64,000 bases of DNA from Chitinophaga ginsengisegetis (GCF_900168065.1 NZ_FUZZ01000002.1:868001-932000), one strand, 5' to 3'; positions 34,760 through 42,885 are shown, counted from the first letter of the stretch. A program made the numbers and translations. The notes: a model not told the origin generated them from the letters alone.

Positions 34760-35335
34760 TTACTGATTATCTTTTTTCATACCCTTGAACGGCATACCCA
34801 TTTCTTTCAGGAGCTCGTAAGCTTCTTCGTTGGTGTTTGCAGTGGTAACGAAGGTGATATCCATACCGGACATTTTCGTTACTTTATCGATATCGATTTC
34901 AGGGAAGATGATTTGTTCGGTGATACCCATAGTGTAGTTACCACGACCGTCAAAAGCTTTTTCGTTCACACCTTTGAAGTCACGTACACGTGGGAGGGAT
35001 ACAGCGATCAAACGATCCAGGAAGTCGTACATATTAGTGCTGCGTAAAGTTACACGTGCACCGATAGGCATGTTCTTTCTGAGTTTGAAGTTGGAGATAT
35101 CCTTTTTAGACATGGTAGCGATAGCTTTCTGACCGGCGATGCGGGTCATTTCGTCTACTGCGATGTCTACCAGTTTCTTATCACCTACTGCACCATTGAT
35201 ACCCTGGTTCAGGCAAATTTTTACCAGGCGAGGTACCTGCATTACACTTTTGTAGTTGAATTTCTTCATCAGTGCAGATTTAACTTCCTCGTGGTATTTG
35301 GTCTGCAGTCTCGGAGTATATTTTGTGTTTGACAT
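34760..35335 (-). CDS. rplE: Ribosomal protein L5
   Basis: 191 residues, a 5S rRNA binder forming the central protuberance. Blocks are VPRLVKICLNQGINGAVGD, GQKAIATMSKKDISNFKLRK and GNYTMGITEQIIFPEI. Its ATG overlaps the rplX stop by one base (TAATG), the only overlapping pair in the cluster, so translation is probably coupled. Confidence 0.97.
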   Translation of the reverse strand: MSNTKYTPRLQTKYHEEVKSALMKKFNYKSVMQVPRLVKICLNQGINGAVGDKKLVDIAVDEMTRIAGQKAIATMSKKDISNFKLRKNMPIGARVTLRSTNMYDFLDRLIAVSLPRVRDFKGVNEKAFDGRGNYTMGITEQIIFPEIDIDKVTKMSGMDITFVTTANTNEEAYELLKEMGMPFKGMKKDNQ

Positions 35336-35673
35336 TATTTAATTTCCTCCCCTGATTTTTTAGCGATACGAATTAATTTACCGTTTTCTCTCTGCCTGTT
35401 AACCCTGGTTGGTTTACCAGTTTTAGCATCCCACAGCATTACATTAGAGATGGCGATAGGAGCTTCCTGCTTAACAATACCACCTTTGGTATTCTGGGCA
35501 GTTGGCTTCGTGTGCTTGGTAATAATGTTAACGCCTTCTACAAGAATGCGGGCTTTATCAGGATTCACTTCCAGCACTTTACGCGCTTTGGTTCTGTCCT
35601 TGTCATCACCGGCAATTACCGCAACCAGGTCGCCTTTCTTAATGTTAAATTTAGGCTTAAATCTAGTTTTCAT
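35335..35673 (-). CDS. rplX: Ribosomal protein L24
   Basis: 112 residues with a KOW motif (FNIKKGDLVAVIAGDDKDRTKARKV), involved in early 50S assembly. Just upstream lies a 10-bp hairpin (CAAGCGAAAC / GTTTCGCTTG, 35697-35720) and a promoter-like element. Confidence 0.96.
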   Translation of the reverse strand: MKTRFKPKFNIKKGDLVAVIAGDDKDRTKARKVLEVNPDKARILVEGVNIITKHTKPTAQNTKGGIVKQEAPIAISNVMLWDAKTGKPTRVNRQRENGKLIRIAKKSGEEIK

Positions 35674-35696
35674 TACTTTGATTTATTTATAAACGC

Positions 35697-35827
35697 CAAG
35701 CGAAACAATAGTTTCGCTTGATTAATGTTTTTTCTCGTTTTGCAAACGGGCTGCAAAGATAAGAAATATTTTCGGATTTCGGGATTTTGGCTTTTTTTGA
35801 TAAAAATCATAAAAATTCCAAAATCCC
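35697..35827. repeat. Two hairpins in the rplN-rplX spacer
   Basis: CAAGCGAAAC-aata-GTTTCGCTTG (35697-35720) and GGGATTTTGG ... CCAAAATCCC (35781-35790 with 35818-35827) are perfect 10-bp stems. They flank the -7 element at 35754-35761. Confidence 0.65.
35754..35761 (-). promoter_or_regulatory. Internal promoter element before rplX
   Basis: TATCTTTG on the minus strand fits TAnnTTTG, 81 bp before rplX. No TTTG is seen at -33. Confidence 0.4.
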
Positions 35828-35842
35828 TGTACCGCTATATCT

Positions 35843-36211
35843 TTATAATACCTCAGGAGCGAGGGAGATAATTTTCATATAACCCTTGTCTCTCAGCTCA
35901 CGTGCAACCGGACCGAAAATACGGGTACCGCGAGGTTCGTCTGAGTTATTGAGCAGTACAACCGCGTTATCATCGAAACGGATATAAGAACCGTCTTTAC
36001 GACGTAATTTGTTCTTAGTTCTTACGATTACAGCTTTGGTCACCATACCTTTCTTCACACCGCCACCTGGCATTGCGTCCTTAACGGTTACTACAATTTT
36101 ATCGCCTACGCCAGCGTAGTCCTGACCGGAGTTACCTAATACGCGGATGCACAATACTTCTTTGGCACCGCTGTTATCAGCTACACTCAGTCTTGATTCT
36201 TGTTGTATCAT
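35843..36211 (-). CDS. rplN: Ribosomal protein L14
   Basis: 122 residues. It starts MIQQESRLSVADNSGAKEVL and contains the L14 signature around GVGDKIVVTVKDAMPGGGVKKG. It forms part of the intersubunit bridge and lies between rpsQ and rplX. Confidence 0.97.
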   Translation of the reverse strand: MIQQESRLSVADNSGAKEVLCIRVLGNSGQDYAGVGDKIVVTVKDAMPGGGVKKGMVTKAVIVRTKNKLRRKDGSYIRFDDNAVVLLNNSDEPRGTRIFGPVARELRDKGYMKIISLAPEVL

Positions 36212-36286
36212 CGAAATGAGATTTGATATTGTTTAGTCAGCGGCTGGCACCGGGGTTGCCGGCAGCAGCTTGAAACAAATAAATAA

Positions 36287-36547
36287 TTATTTTACTTTAG
36301 CGATTACTTCTACCAGTCTCCAGCACTTGTTCTTGCTCAGAGGGCGTGTTTCCGCGATTTTCACGGTATCGCCGATGCTGCACTCGTTCTTGTCGTCATG
36401 CGCCATGAACTTGGTAGTTTTTTTCACGAATTTACCATAGATCGGGTGCTTTACCTTACGCTCCACCTTAACGGTAATGGTTTTATCCATTTTGTTGCTG
36501 GCAACCACACCAATCCTGGTTTTTCTTAATTTTCTTTCGGTCGTCAT
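36287..36547 (-). CDS. rpsQ: Ribosomal protein S17
   Basis: 86 residues with an OB fold: RIGVVASNKMDKTITVKVER and the signature DTVKIAETRPLSKNKCWRLV. It lies between rpmC and rplN. Confidence 0.97.
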   Translation of the reverse strand: MTTERKLRKTRIGVVASNKMDKTITVKVERKVKHPIYGKFVKKTTKFMAHDDKNECSIGDTVKIAETRPLSKNKCWRLVEVIAKVK

Positions 36548-36638
36548 TGTTGAAAGTATTTAACCCTCCGTGAGGAGGTCATAAATTGTGTTATACTATT
36601 GCTATGTCAGCAGCCCCGGGGGTACCGGGACTGAAGAT

Positions 36639-36839
36639 TTAGAAGCCCAGTTGTCTTTTACGCAGTTCGGTATTCATCCGAGCGATATCGCGTCTTACGG
36701 CGCGGATGCTCATTGGATTTTCGATTGGCGTAATTGCGTGACCAAAGGTCATTTTTTTCAAGCGGAGTTCTTCTGCAGAGATTTTCTCTTTCAGATCTTG
36801 TTCGCTCAGGCCTTTCAGTTCCAGCTTTTCTTTTGCCAT
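36639..36839 (-). CDS. rpmC: Ribosomal protein L29
   Basis: 66 residues forming two helices near the exit tunnel. It starts MAKEKLELKGLSEQDLKEKI and ends ARMNTELRKRQLGF. It lies between rplP and rpsQ. Confidence 0.95.
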   Translation of the reverse strand: MAKEKLELKGLSEQDLKEKISAEELRLKKMTFGHAITPIENPMSIRAVRRDIARMNTELRKRQLGF

Positions 36840-36908
36840 TGTATTGAGTTTGATTCGGTTAGCTGCCGGGGCAGTGTTACCGGATTTTTAGTTATTGTGT
36901 ACCTGTAA

Positions 36909-37328
36909 TTAAGCTACGTAGTCGCGGCTGGTTACAAATTTTACTTTAATGGGCAGTTTCTGGGCTGCGAGTTCCATTGCTTCTTTTGCTACCTGTAAGG
37001 AAACGCCATCAGCTTCAAATAAAATTCTACCTGGCTTTACAACTGCTGCCCAATGGTCAGGAGCACCTTTACCTTTACCCATCCTCACTTCCAAAGGCTT
37101 AGCAGTGATAGGTTTGTCAGGGAATATGCGGATCCATACGTTACCTTCACGTTTCATGTGCCTTGTCAGCGCAACACGTGCAGCTTCGATCTGCCTGTCG
37201 GTGATCCACTTAGGTTCTAATGCTTTAAGACCGAAAGTACCAAAGGAGAGGGTAGCGCCTCTTTTAGCGTTCCCTTTGATGCGGCCTTTGTGCATCTTCC
37301 TGTGTTTCGTTCTTTTTGGCTGTAACAT
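36909..37328 (-). CDS. rplP: Ribosomal protein L16
   Basis: 139 residues. It starts MLQPKRTKHRKMHKGRIKG and contains RVRxGKGKGAPDHWA-like MGKGKGAPDHWAAVVKPG, the part that approaches the A-site tRNA. It lies between rpsC and rpmC. Confidence 0.97.
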   Translation of the reverse strand: MLQPKRTKHRKMHKGRIKGNAKRGATLSFGTFGLKALEPKWITDRQIEAARVALTRHMKREGNVWIRIFPDKPITAKPLEVRMGKGKGAPDHWAAVVKPGRILFEADGVSLQVAKEAMELAAQKLPIKVKFVTSRDYVA

Positions 37329-37383
37329 CGTCTATGTTGTTAATGTTAATAGTAATTGTTAATGTCTGCTTAACCGCCAGATA

Positions 37384-38175
37384 CTATCTGCGGCCACCGC
37401 CACGGTGTTCTCCACCGCCTCTTCTTTCGCCACCACCGCGGTTGTCTCTGCGTTCACCGTGATGTTCTCTTCTTTCGCCGCCATGACCAGTGCCACGGTT
37501 ATCGCCTTCCTTACCGGTTAAAACGTTCGGGTTCAGATCGCGTTTACCCAGTACTTCACCTTTACAGATCCATACTTTGATACCGATTTTACCATAAACG
37601 GTTAATGCGAACAGGGAAGCGTAATCGATGTCCATACGGAAAGTATGTAAAGGCACGCGACCTTGTTTCATTTCTTCGGAGCGGGCAATTTCAGCACCAC
37701 CTAAACGGCCGCTGATTTTAACCTTGATACCTTCAGCGCCCATTCTCAGAGCGGTAGCAATCGCCATTTTGATAGCACGTTTGTAGTTGATACGGCTTTC
37801 AATCTGTTTTGCGATTGTTTCAGCAACGATGTTAGCATCCATTTCCGGACGACGGATCTCCAGGATGTTGATCTGTACATCTTCCTTGCCTGTCAGCTTC
37901 TTCAGCTCTTCCTTGATGCGATCAACTTCGTTACCGCCTTTACCAATGATGATACCAGGCTTAGAAGTATGAACAGTGATGATTAACTTACCTAAAGTTC
38001 TTTCGATCACAACTCTTGAGATGCCACCTTTGTTGATACGGGCATTCAGATAAGTTCTGATCTTGTTATCTTCGATCAGTTTAACAGCAAAGTCTTTTTT
38101 GCTGCCATACCAATTAGAGTCCCATCCTCTGATGATACCTAACCTGTTACCAATAGGATTTGTTTTCTGACCCAT
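37384..38175 (-). CDS. rpsC: Ribosomal protein S3 with a Gly/Arg/His-rich tail
   Basis: 30S head protein at the mRNA entrance. MGQKTNPIGNRLGIIRGWDS starts it; the KH domain loop GIIIGKGG is at 74-81 and the C-domain has GRLGGAEIARSE. The usual protein ends near residue 220; here residues 222-263 form a low-complexity RGG-like tail, with repeats of RRGGG, HRGGG and HHGERR. Such tails can bind RNA. The tail is in frame and ends in a normal stop. Confidence 0.96.
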   Translation of the reverse strand: MGQKTNPIGNRLGIIRGWDSNWYGSKKDFAVKLIEDNKIRTYLNARINKGGISRVVIERTLGKLIITVHTSKPGIIIGKGGNEVDRIKEELKKLTGKEDVQINILEIRRPEMDANIVAETIAKQIESRINYKRAIKMAIATALRMGAEGIKVKISGRLGGAEIARSEEMKQGRVPLHTFRMDIDYASLFALTVYGKIGIKVWICKGEVLGKRDLNPNVLTGKEGDNRGTGHGGERREHHGERRDNRGGGERRGGGEHRGGGRR

Positions 38176-38239
38176 GTTCTGGTTATTTGTCTATTAGTTT
38201 AATAGTTTTGTTTCTATTTTGTTTCCGGTTTGCACTGAA

Positions 38240-38587
38240 TTACTGTGCTTTACCGTCCACTACAATCGTTACGTGGTTACTTCTCTTGCGGATACGGTAA
38301 CCCCTTCCCTGTGGAGCCGGGCGCATTCTTTTCAGAGTACGGCCGCCATCAACAAAAACGGTTTTTACGATCAGGTTAGCATCTTCTACCCTTGCACCTT
38401 CGTTCTTCACTTTCCAGTTGGCGATAGCGGATATCAGCAACTTCTCTAAAGGCACGCTTGGGTGTTTCGGATGGAATTTCAAAATATTCAAAGCCTTTTC
38501 CACATCCAGACCACGGATTAAGTCCGCGAGCAAACGCATTTTGCGGGGAGATGTAGGATTATTATTCAGCTTAGCTACTGCTTCCAT
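38240..38587 (-). CDS. rplV: Ribosomal protein L22
   Basis: 115 residues, with a loop reaching the exit tunnel. Conserved are PRKMRLLADLIRGLDVEKAL and RMRPAPQGRGYRIRKRSNHV. The 96-nt spacer to rpsS has nested short inverted repeats (GTCTGA ... TCAGAC, TTTGA ... TCAAA). Confidence 0.97.
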   Translation of the reverse strand: MEAVAKLNNNPTSPRKMRLLADLIRGLDVEKALNILKFHPKHPSVPLEKLLISAIANWKVKNEGARVEDANLIVKTVFVDGGRTLKRMRPAPQGRGYRIRKRSNHVTIVVDGKAQ

Positions 38588-38683
38588 TGTTATTAATTTC
38601 TTTTATTATTTAATGTCTGATGTCTGGTGTTTGATGTTCCGGTTTGAAACGAATACTTCAAACCTCAAACCTCAGACTATAAT

Positions 38684-38950
38684 TTACATTTTCTTGTTTA
38701 CGTGTCCTCTGAAGTTACGTGTAGGTGCAAATTCGCCCAGTTTATGACCAACCATAAATTCCGTTACATAAACAGGAATAAATTTGTTGCCATTATGAAC
38801 AGCGAAAGTGTGACCAACGAAATCAGGCGTGATAGTAGAACGACGGCTCCAGGTCTTGATAACAGAACGCTTGGTACCGGTATTCATCTTTTCAACTTTT
38901 GTTTCTAATTTCAGGTCTACGTAAGGACCTTTTTTTATGGAACGAGCCAT
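38684..38950 (-). CDS. rpsS: Ribosomal protein S19
   Basis: 88 residues. MARSIKKGPYVDLKLETKVE and SRRSTITPDFVGHTFAVHNG and GHKLGEFAPTRNFRGH are diagnostic. It is a 30S head protein, between rplB and rplV. Confidence 0.97.
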   Translation of the reverse strand: MARSIKKGPYVDLKLETKVEKMNTGTKRSVIKTWSRRSTITPDFVGHTFAVHNGNKFIPVYVTEFMVGHKLGEFAPTRNFRGHVNKKM

Positions 38951-39018
38951 GTCTTACTGATTTATGATTTTTCAAACCCGGGATCCGGTATTGCTACCGG
39001 AGCCCTGATTCAGAAATA

Positions 39019-39852
39019 CTATAATTTTTTACCGTTTTTTCTGCTAATGATCAGCTTATCAGAACTCTTATGCGGTTTTCTGGTTTTCAGACCTTTCGCA
39101 TATTTACCAGTTCTTGATCTTGGATGGCCTCCGGAAGATTTACCTTCACCACCACCCATCGGGTGATCCACAGGGTTCATAGCCACACCACGGTTGCGGG
39201 GGCGGATACCTCTCCAACGGTTAGCACCTGCTTTACCGATGGATTGCAGTGCGTGGTCGGAGTTAGAAACAGTACCTACGGTTGCTTTACAAGTATTTAA
39301 TACTTTGCGGAGCTCGCCGGAAGGCATTTTCAGTACGGCATATTTTTCTTCCTTGTTGGACAGCTGTGCGTAAGCGCCGGCGCTTCTTGCGATAGCACCA
39401 CCTTTACCAGGCTGCAGCTCGATGTTGTGCACAACAGTACCCAGCGGCATGTTTTTCAGTGGCAAAGCGTTACCTACTTCAGGAGCTACGTCGGAGCCGC
39501 TTATAACGGTACCACCAACCTGTAAGCCCTGTGGAGCAATGATGTAACGTTTTTCACCGTCAGCATAGTTTACCAGTGCGATGAATGCGCTACGGTTAGG
39601 ATCATATTCGATCGTTTTAACTGTAGCAGGTACATTCTCTTTATCACGTTTGAAATCAATTACACGGTATTGTTTCTTGTGACCACCACCTATGTAGCGC
39701 ATAGACATTCTACCTTGCGCATTTCTACCGCCGGTCCTTTTGATGGGCTCCAGCAGGCTTTTCTCAGGGGTATCCGATGTCAGCTCAGCGTAAGCGTTGC
39801 CTATTTTCCAGCGGGTACCGGCCGTCATTGGTTTGAACTTCTTCAGTGCCAT
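39019..39852 (-). CDS. rplB: Ribosomal protein L2
   Basis: 277 residues, required for peptidyl transferase assembly. Visible are GRNAQGRMSMRYIGGGHKKQ and the C-terminal signature RGVAMNPVDHPMGGGEGKSS containing the key histidine. It lies between rplW and rpsS. Confidence 0.98.
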   Translation of the reverse strand: MALKKFKPMTAGTRWKIGNAYAELTSDTPEKSLLEPIKRTGGRNAQGRMSMRYIGGGHKKQYRVIDFKRDKENVPATVKTIEYDPNRSAFIALVNYADGEKRYIIAPQGLQVGGTVISGSDVAPEVGNALPLKNMPLGTVVHNIELQPGKGGAIARSAGAYAQLSNKEEKYAVLKMPSGELRKVLNTCKATVGTVSNSDHALQSIGKAGANRWRGIRPRNRGVAMNPVDHPMGGGEGKSSGGHPRSRTGKYAKGLKTRKPHKSSDKLIISRKNGKKL

Positions 39853-39940
39853 TACTTCCTAAAAAGTTAAATGTTGTTATTAAATATAAATAGTGATCTG
39901 TATATACATCCACATCCCGGCTGTTCAGGCCGGAACGGCA

Positions 39941-40240
39941 CTACATGTTAGCATACAGATCTATAGTTTCACCACTTGCAACGGTAATGATCGCCTTTTT
40001 GTAAGACGGTTTTTTACCTGCGATGAAACCGGCTTTAGTAAAGCGGAATTTAGCTTTACCTGGCATTACAGCAGTATTTACTTCTGCTACGGTTACACCG
40101 TAAAACTCTTCCACTGCTTTCTTGATCTCCAGTTTGTTGGCTTTTTTGTCAACAATGAAGTAGTAGCGGTTGAATTTTTCGGTTGCTTTGTTAACCTTTT
40201 CGGATACCACCGGTTTGATTAAAACGTCAGAAAGTTTCAT
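39941..40240 (-). CDS. rplW: Ribosomal protein L23
   Basis: 99 residues at the tunnel exit, the docking site for SRP and trigger factor. It starts MKLSDVLIKPVVSEKVNKA and contains KANKLEIKKAVEEFYGVTV. It lies between rplD and rplB. Confidence 0.96.
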   Translation of the reverse strand: MKLSDVLIKPVVSEKVNKATEKFNRYYFIVDKKANKLEIKKAVEEFYGVTVAEVNTAVMPGKAKFRFTKAGFIAGKKPSYKKAIITVASGETIDLYANM

Positions 40241-40303
40241 CTTCTTTATAGCATTAAGCTGTTGGCGTTGGCCGCGAGCTGTTATTTAATTGGTTTTGAC
40301 ATC

Positions 40304-40948
40304 CTATGCTTCCGCTTCTGCAGGCTCTTCAGTGAAGATCTTTGCAGCGCTTTCAGTGAACACGATATAGTTGCTGTTCATGATGTCGTAAGTGTTTACG
40401 TCGCTCAGTACAGTACCGTCTACAGTAGGAATGTTTCTTAAAGACAGGTAAACATTGTCATTGTATTCAGGCGTGATGAACATAGTCTTTCTGCCTTCAA
40501 CATTGATGTTCAGATTCTTCAGGAAACCAACGAATTGTTTGGTTTTTGGTGTTTCGAGCTGCAGATCTTCAACAATGATGATGCTGTTTTCTTTAGCTTT
40601 TACTGACAGGGCAGAGATCTTTGCGAGATCTTTTACTTTTCTGTTCAGTTTGAAACCCCAACCGTGTGGCTTTGGTCCGAAGATGGTACCACCACCTTTA
40701 TACAATGGGTTACGGATGTTACCTTTACGGGCGCCACCGGTACCTTTTTGTTTGTGCAGTTTACGGGAAGCACCTTGTACTTCAGCTCTGGTTTTTACCT
40801 TGTGGGTACCCTGACGCTGAGCAGCGAGGTATTGTTTAACAGCCAGGTAGATTACGTGGTTGTTAGGCTCAACACCAAAGATCTCCTCAGGAAGTTCAAT
40901 AGTCCTTCCGGTTTTCTTACCTTCTATATTTAAAATATCGATTTGCAT
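40304..40948 (-). CDS. rplD: Ribosomal protein L4
   Basis: 214 residues. The long rRNA-inserting loop is KQKGTGGARKGNIRNPLYKG and GGTIFGPKPHGWGFKLNRK. In proteobacteria L4 represses the S10 operon through its leader; the long structured spacers near rpsJ make some leader control possible here but unproven. It starts one base after the rplC stop. Confidence 0.97.
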   Translation of the reverse strand: MQIDILNIEGKKTGRTIELPEEIFGVEPNNHVIYLAVKQYLAAQRQGTHKVKTRAEVQGASRKLHKQKGTGGARKGNIRNPLYKGGGTIFGPKPHGWGFKLNRKVKDLAKISALSVKAKENSIIIVEDLQLETPKTKQFVGFLKNLNINVEGRKTMFITPEYNDNVYLSLRNIPTVDGTVLSDVNTYDIMNSNYIVFTESAAKIFTEEPAEAEA

Positions 40949-40949
40949 G

Positions 40950-41567
40950 TTACTTCTGGATTAAAACGATTGAACCAATGTGGCCGGGAACGGAACCACT
41001 TACCAGGATATAATTCTTTTCAGGGAATATTTTCACGATCTTCAGACCTTTCACTTTCACTCTTTCGTTACCTGTTTGGCCGGCCATACGCATACCCTTG
41101 AATACGCGGGAAGGATAAGAGGATCCACCAACAGAACCAGGAGCCCTGCTTCTATCGTGCTGACCGTGGGTAGCTTCACCCACACCACTGAATCCGTGGC
41201 GTTTTACAACACCCTGGAAACCTTTACCTTTGGAAGTGCCTACAACGTCAATTGTTTCACCTTCTGCGAAGATTTCGCAGGTGATAGATTCACCGAGGGC
41301 TTTCTGTACGTCCGGGTTGCGGAGTTCTTTTACAAAACGTTTGGGAGAGGTGCTTGCTTTCGCGAAGTGACTGCTTTCTGCTTTAGTGGTGTGTTTTTCT
41401 TTCTTCTCACCGAAAGAAACCTGAATTGCATTGTAACCATCTGACTCCAGGGTTTTTACCTGAGTTACAACGTTGGGACCCGCTTCGATAATGGTAACAG
41501 CAGTTTGCTTACCATTAGACTCGAAGATACTGGTCATACCAATCTTTTTGCCAATAATACCTTTCAT
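40950..41567 (-). CDS. rplC: Ribosomal protein L3
   Basis: 205 residues. It starts MKGIIGKKIGMTSIFESNGK; the signature GTSKGKGFQGVVKRHGFSG is followed by GSVGGSSYPSRVFKGMRMAG with the glutamine methylation region. It lies between rpsJ and rplD. Confidence 0.97.
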   Translation of the reverse strand: MKGIIGKKIGMTSIFESNGKQTAVTIIEAGPNVVTQVKTLESDGYNAIQVSFGEKKEKHTTKAESSHFAKASTSPKRFVKELRNPDVQKALGESITCEIFAEGETIDVVGTSKGKGFQGVVKRHGFSGVGEATHGQHDRSRAPGSVGGSSYPSRVFKGMRMAGQTGNERVKVKGLKIVKIFPEKNYILVSGSVPGHIGSIVLIQK

Positions 41568-41590
41568 TTTTTATATGATTTTACCCAGCG

Positions 41591-41741
41591 CCTGGGGGAT
41601 TTCGTGCTATCCCCAGGATGGGCGGTTTAAATACATTTATTGGGCGGCCGCCCAGAAGGCGCGACCTATGTTTGCTTGTTAAAATTGTTATCTTGCTGGT
41701 AACCAACAAGATAACCATAAATCAATAAAAGGCCGGCCTTT
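41591..41741. repeat. Cluster of four hairpins in the rpsJ-rplC spacer
   Basis: The 193-nt spacer holds CCTGGGGGAT/ATCCCCAGG (41591-41617), the palindrome TGGGCGGCCGCCCA (41641-41654), GTTATCTTG/CAAGATAAC with inner TGGT/ACCA (41687-41715) and the palindrome AAAGGCCGGCCTTT (41728-41741). None has a good T-run. They could modulate processing or translation of rplC onward. Confidence 0.6.
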
Positions 41742-41760
41742 CGCCCGCCTTGCTGTTGTC

Positions 41761-42066
41761 CTATGCTTTAATTTCAACTTCTACTCCGGAAGGCAGATCG
41801 AGCTTGCTCAGCGCGTCTACAGTTCTGGAAGAAGACGTGTAAATATCCAGTAAACGTTTGTGTGTACACAGTTGGAACTGCTCGCGCGCTTTCTTATTTA
41901 CGTGCGGAGAACGTAATACTGTAAATATTTTCTTCTCGGTAGGTAAAGGAATTGGACCTGTTACCACGGCACCCGTGTTACGCACGGTTTTAACGATCTT
42001 CTCAGCAGACTTGTCTACCAGGTTATGATCGTAGGACTTCAGCTTGATTCTTATTCTCTGAGACAT
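41761..42066 (-). CDS. rpsJ: Ribosomal protein S10 (NusE)
   Basis: 101 residues, a 30S head protein and NusB partner in antitermination. It starts MSQRIRIKLKSYDHNLVDKS and carries GPIPLPTEKKIFTVLRSPHV. The frame is open to 42177, but the promoter at 42113-42143 and the standard N-terminus fix the start at 42066. It is the first gene of the long cluster. Confidence 0.97.
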   Translation of the reverse strand: MSQRIRIKLKSYDHNLVDKSAEKIVKTVRNTGAVVTGPIPLPTEKKIFTVLRSPHVNKKAREQFQLCTHKRLLDIYTSSSRTVDALSKLDLPSGVEVEIKA

Positions 42067-42112
42067 ATGCAATGAACTTCTTCTTGTTTTTTCCCAATAC
42101 AATTTGGGAGGG

Positions 42113-42143
42113 CAAAGGTAACCCGTTTTTTCTATTTGGCAAA
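42113..42143 (-). promoter_or_regulatory. Main promoter of the S10 cluster (P1)
   Basis: On the minus strand, TTTG (42140-42143), 19 nt and TACCTTTG (42113-42120) form a full consensus promoter. It is followed by CCCTCCCAAATTG. The stretch from -7 to the A/T block is nearly the same before fusA and rpsL. Confidence 0.75.
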
Positions 42144-42230
42144 TAATTCTCAGGAAAAAATAAAAGAAACCGGGCAAGGGGCTGGCTCCGGCGGCGAAAG
42201 AAGTGCGGTAAAAATGATATTATCCGGTGA

Positions 42231-42274
42231 TTAAGGCTTCAGAAATCATTCATTGTGTGTACGTTAAGCCTTAA
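42231..42274. repeat. Hairpin in the upstream leader of the S10 cluster
   Basis: TTAAGGCTT (42231-42239) and AAGCCTTAA (42266-42274) are perfect complements. They lie just downstream of the P2 promoter. Confidence 0.5.
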
Positions 42275-42298
42275 GGTAACTTCACATGCTCGTTTTGA

Positions 42299-42329
42299 CA
42301 AATATAGGAAAACATATTTCAAAACCAAA
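42299..42329 (-). promoter_or_regulatory. Second upstream promoter of the S10 cluster (P2)
   Basis: On the minus strand, TTTG (42326-42329), 19 nt and TATATTTG (42299-42306) match the consensus exactly. The transcript would have a leader of about 225 nt before rpsJ. Nothing coding was seen in 42067-42470. Confidence 0.6.
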
Positions 42330-42491
42330 AAAAGGAGAATTTCTTTACAATTTTTTTTCCGGGAGATAGAAAAATAAGCGAATCCCCCTCTGAACAGAAG
42401 CGGAAACCAGGAAGATCCCGGACTGCTGTATTTTCTCCTGAAAGCGGGTAAAAAAGCGTAATGGCAGAGTATGTTAAAAGCACCTGAGTGT

Positions 42492-42689
42492 ATGGGGAGT
42501 GTATGGGAAGTGTATCATGAGTGTATGGGGAGTGTATGGGAACAGTATAGGGAGTGTATGGGAAGAGTATGCAGACTGTATAGGGAATGTATAGGAACTA
42601 TATGGGGAGTACAACACATACACGAGTCCTAAGTACCCGGTAAGTATGGGAGAAGTATCTGAGAAGTATGGGAGAAGTATTAAGAAGGG
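42492..42689. repeat. Array of eighteen 11-bp units
   Basis: Units of exactly 11 bp run head to tail without a shift. The consensus is ATGGGGAGTGT or ATGGGAAGTGT, with later units ATGGGAGAAGT. The middle and end units are degenerate (for example AACACATACAC). The array lies between the S10 promoters and the terminator of the first small peptide gene. The period is close to one DNA helical turn. Confidence 0.85.
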
Positions 42690-42735
42690 ACAAAGAGAAA
42701 GGGTTGTTCCCGCTTACCTGGAACAACCCCTTTCC
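42684..42735 (-). terminator. Terminator of small peptide gene 1
   Basis: GGGTTGTTCC (42701-42710) and GGAACAACCC (42720-42729) pair. On the minus strand TTTCTCTTTGTC follows. The whole hairpin resembles the fusA terminator at 46885-46920, including the GCTT in the loop. Confidence 0.75.
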
Positions 42736-42785
42736 GAATAATTAAAGTGGTTTGATGATCTGTTGGTCAAACGATCCAACAATCC

Positions 42786-42860
42786 TTAGAGTGGTAAACC
42801 ACCTAATAATGACTTAACTAATCCTAAGATTAATGCCAGCAGTTGATTCAGTAAATCCAT
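42786..42860 (-). CDS. Small hydrophobic peptide 1 (24 residues)
   Basis: The peptide begins MDLLNQLLALILGLVK and ends SLLGGLPL. It is almost wholly Leu/Ile/Val with one Asp at position 2 and one Lys at 16, so it is likely an amphipathic or membrane helix. It is closely similar to peptide 2 (shared MDLL-QLLA, K-SLLGGL), though the codons differ, which argues that the protein is conserved. It has a structured leader 25 nt upstream and its own terminator. The function is unknown; PSM-like surfactant, toxin or signalling peptide are all possible. Confidence 0.7.
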   Translation of the reverse strand: MDLLNQLLALILGLVKSLLGGLPL

Positions 42861-42885
42861 GGAAAAAGGTTTTTATAAGATATTG

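Noticed and set aside
42471..42632. A 53-codon plus-strand frame inside the 11-bp array, with an apparent 11-residue protein repeat (MGSVWEVYHEC-like)
   Set aside because: An 11-bp DNA repeat read in any open frame always gives an 11-residue repeat. The frame covers only part of the array, and the array continues beyond the stop. No promoter or leader precedes it.
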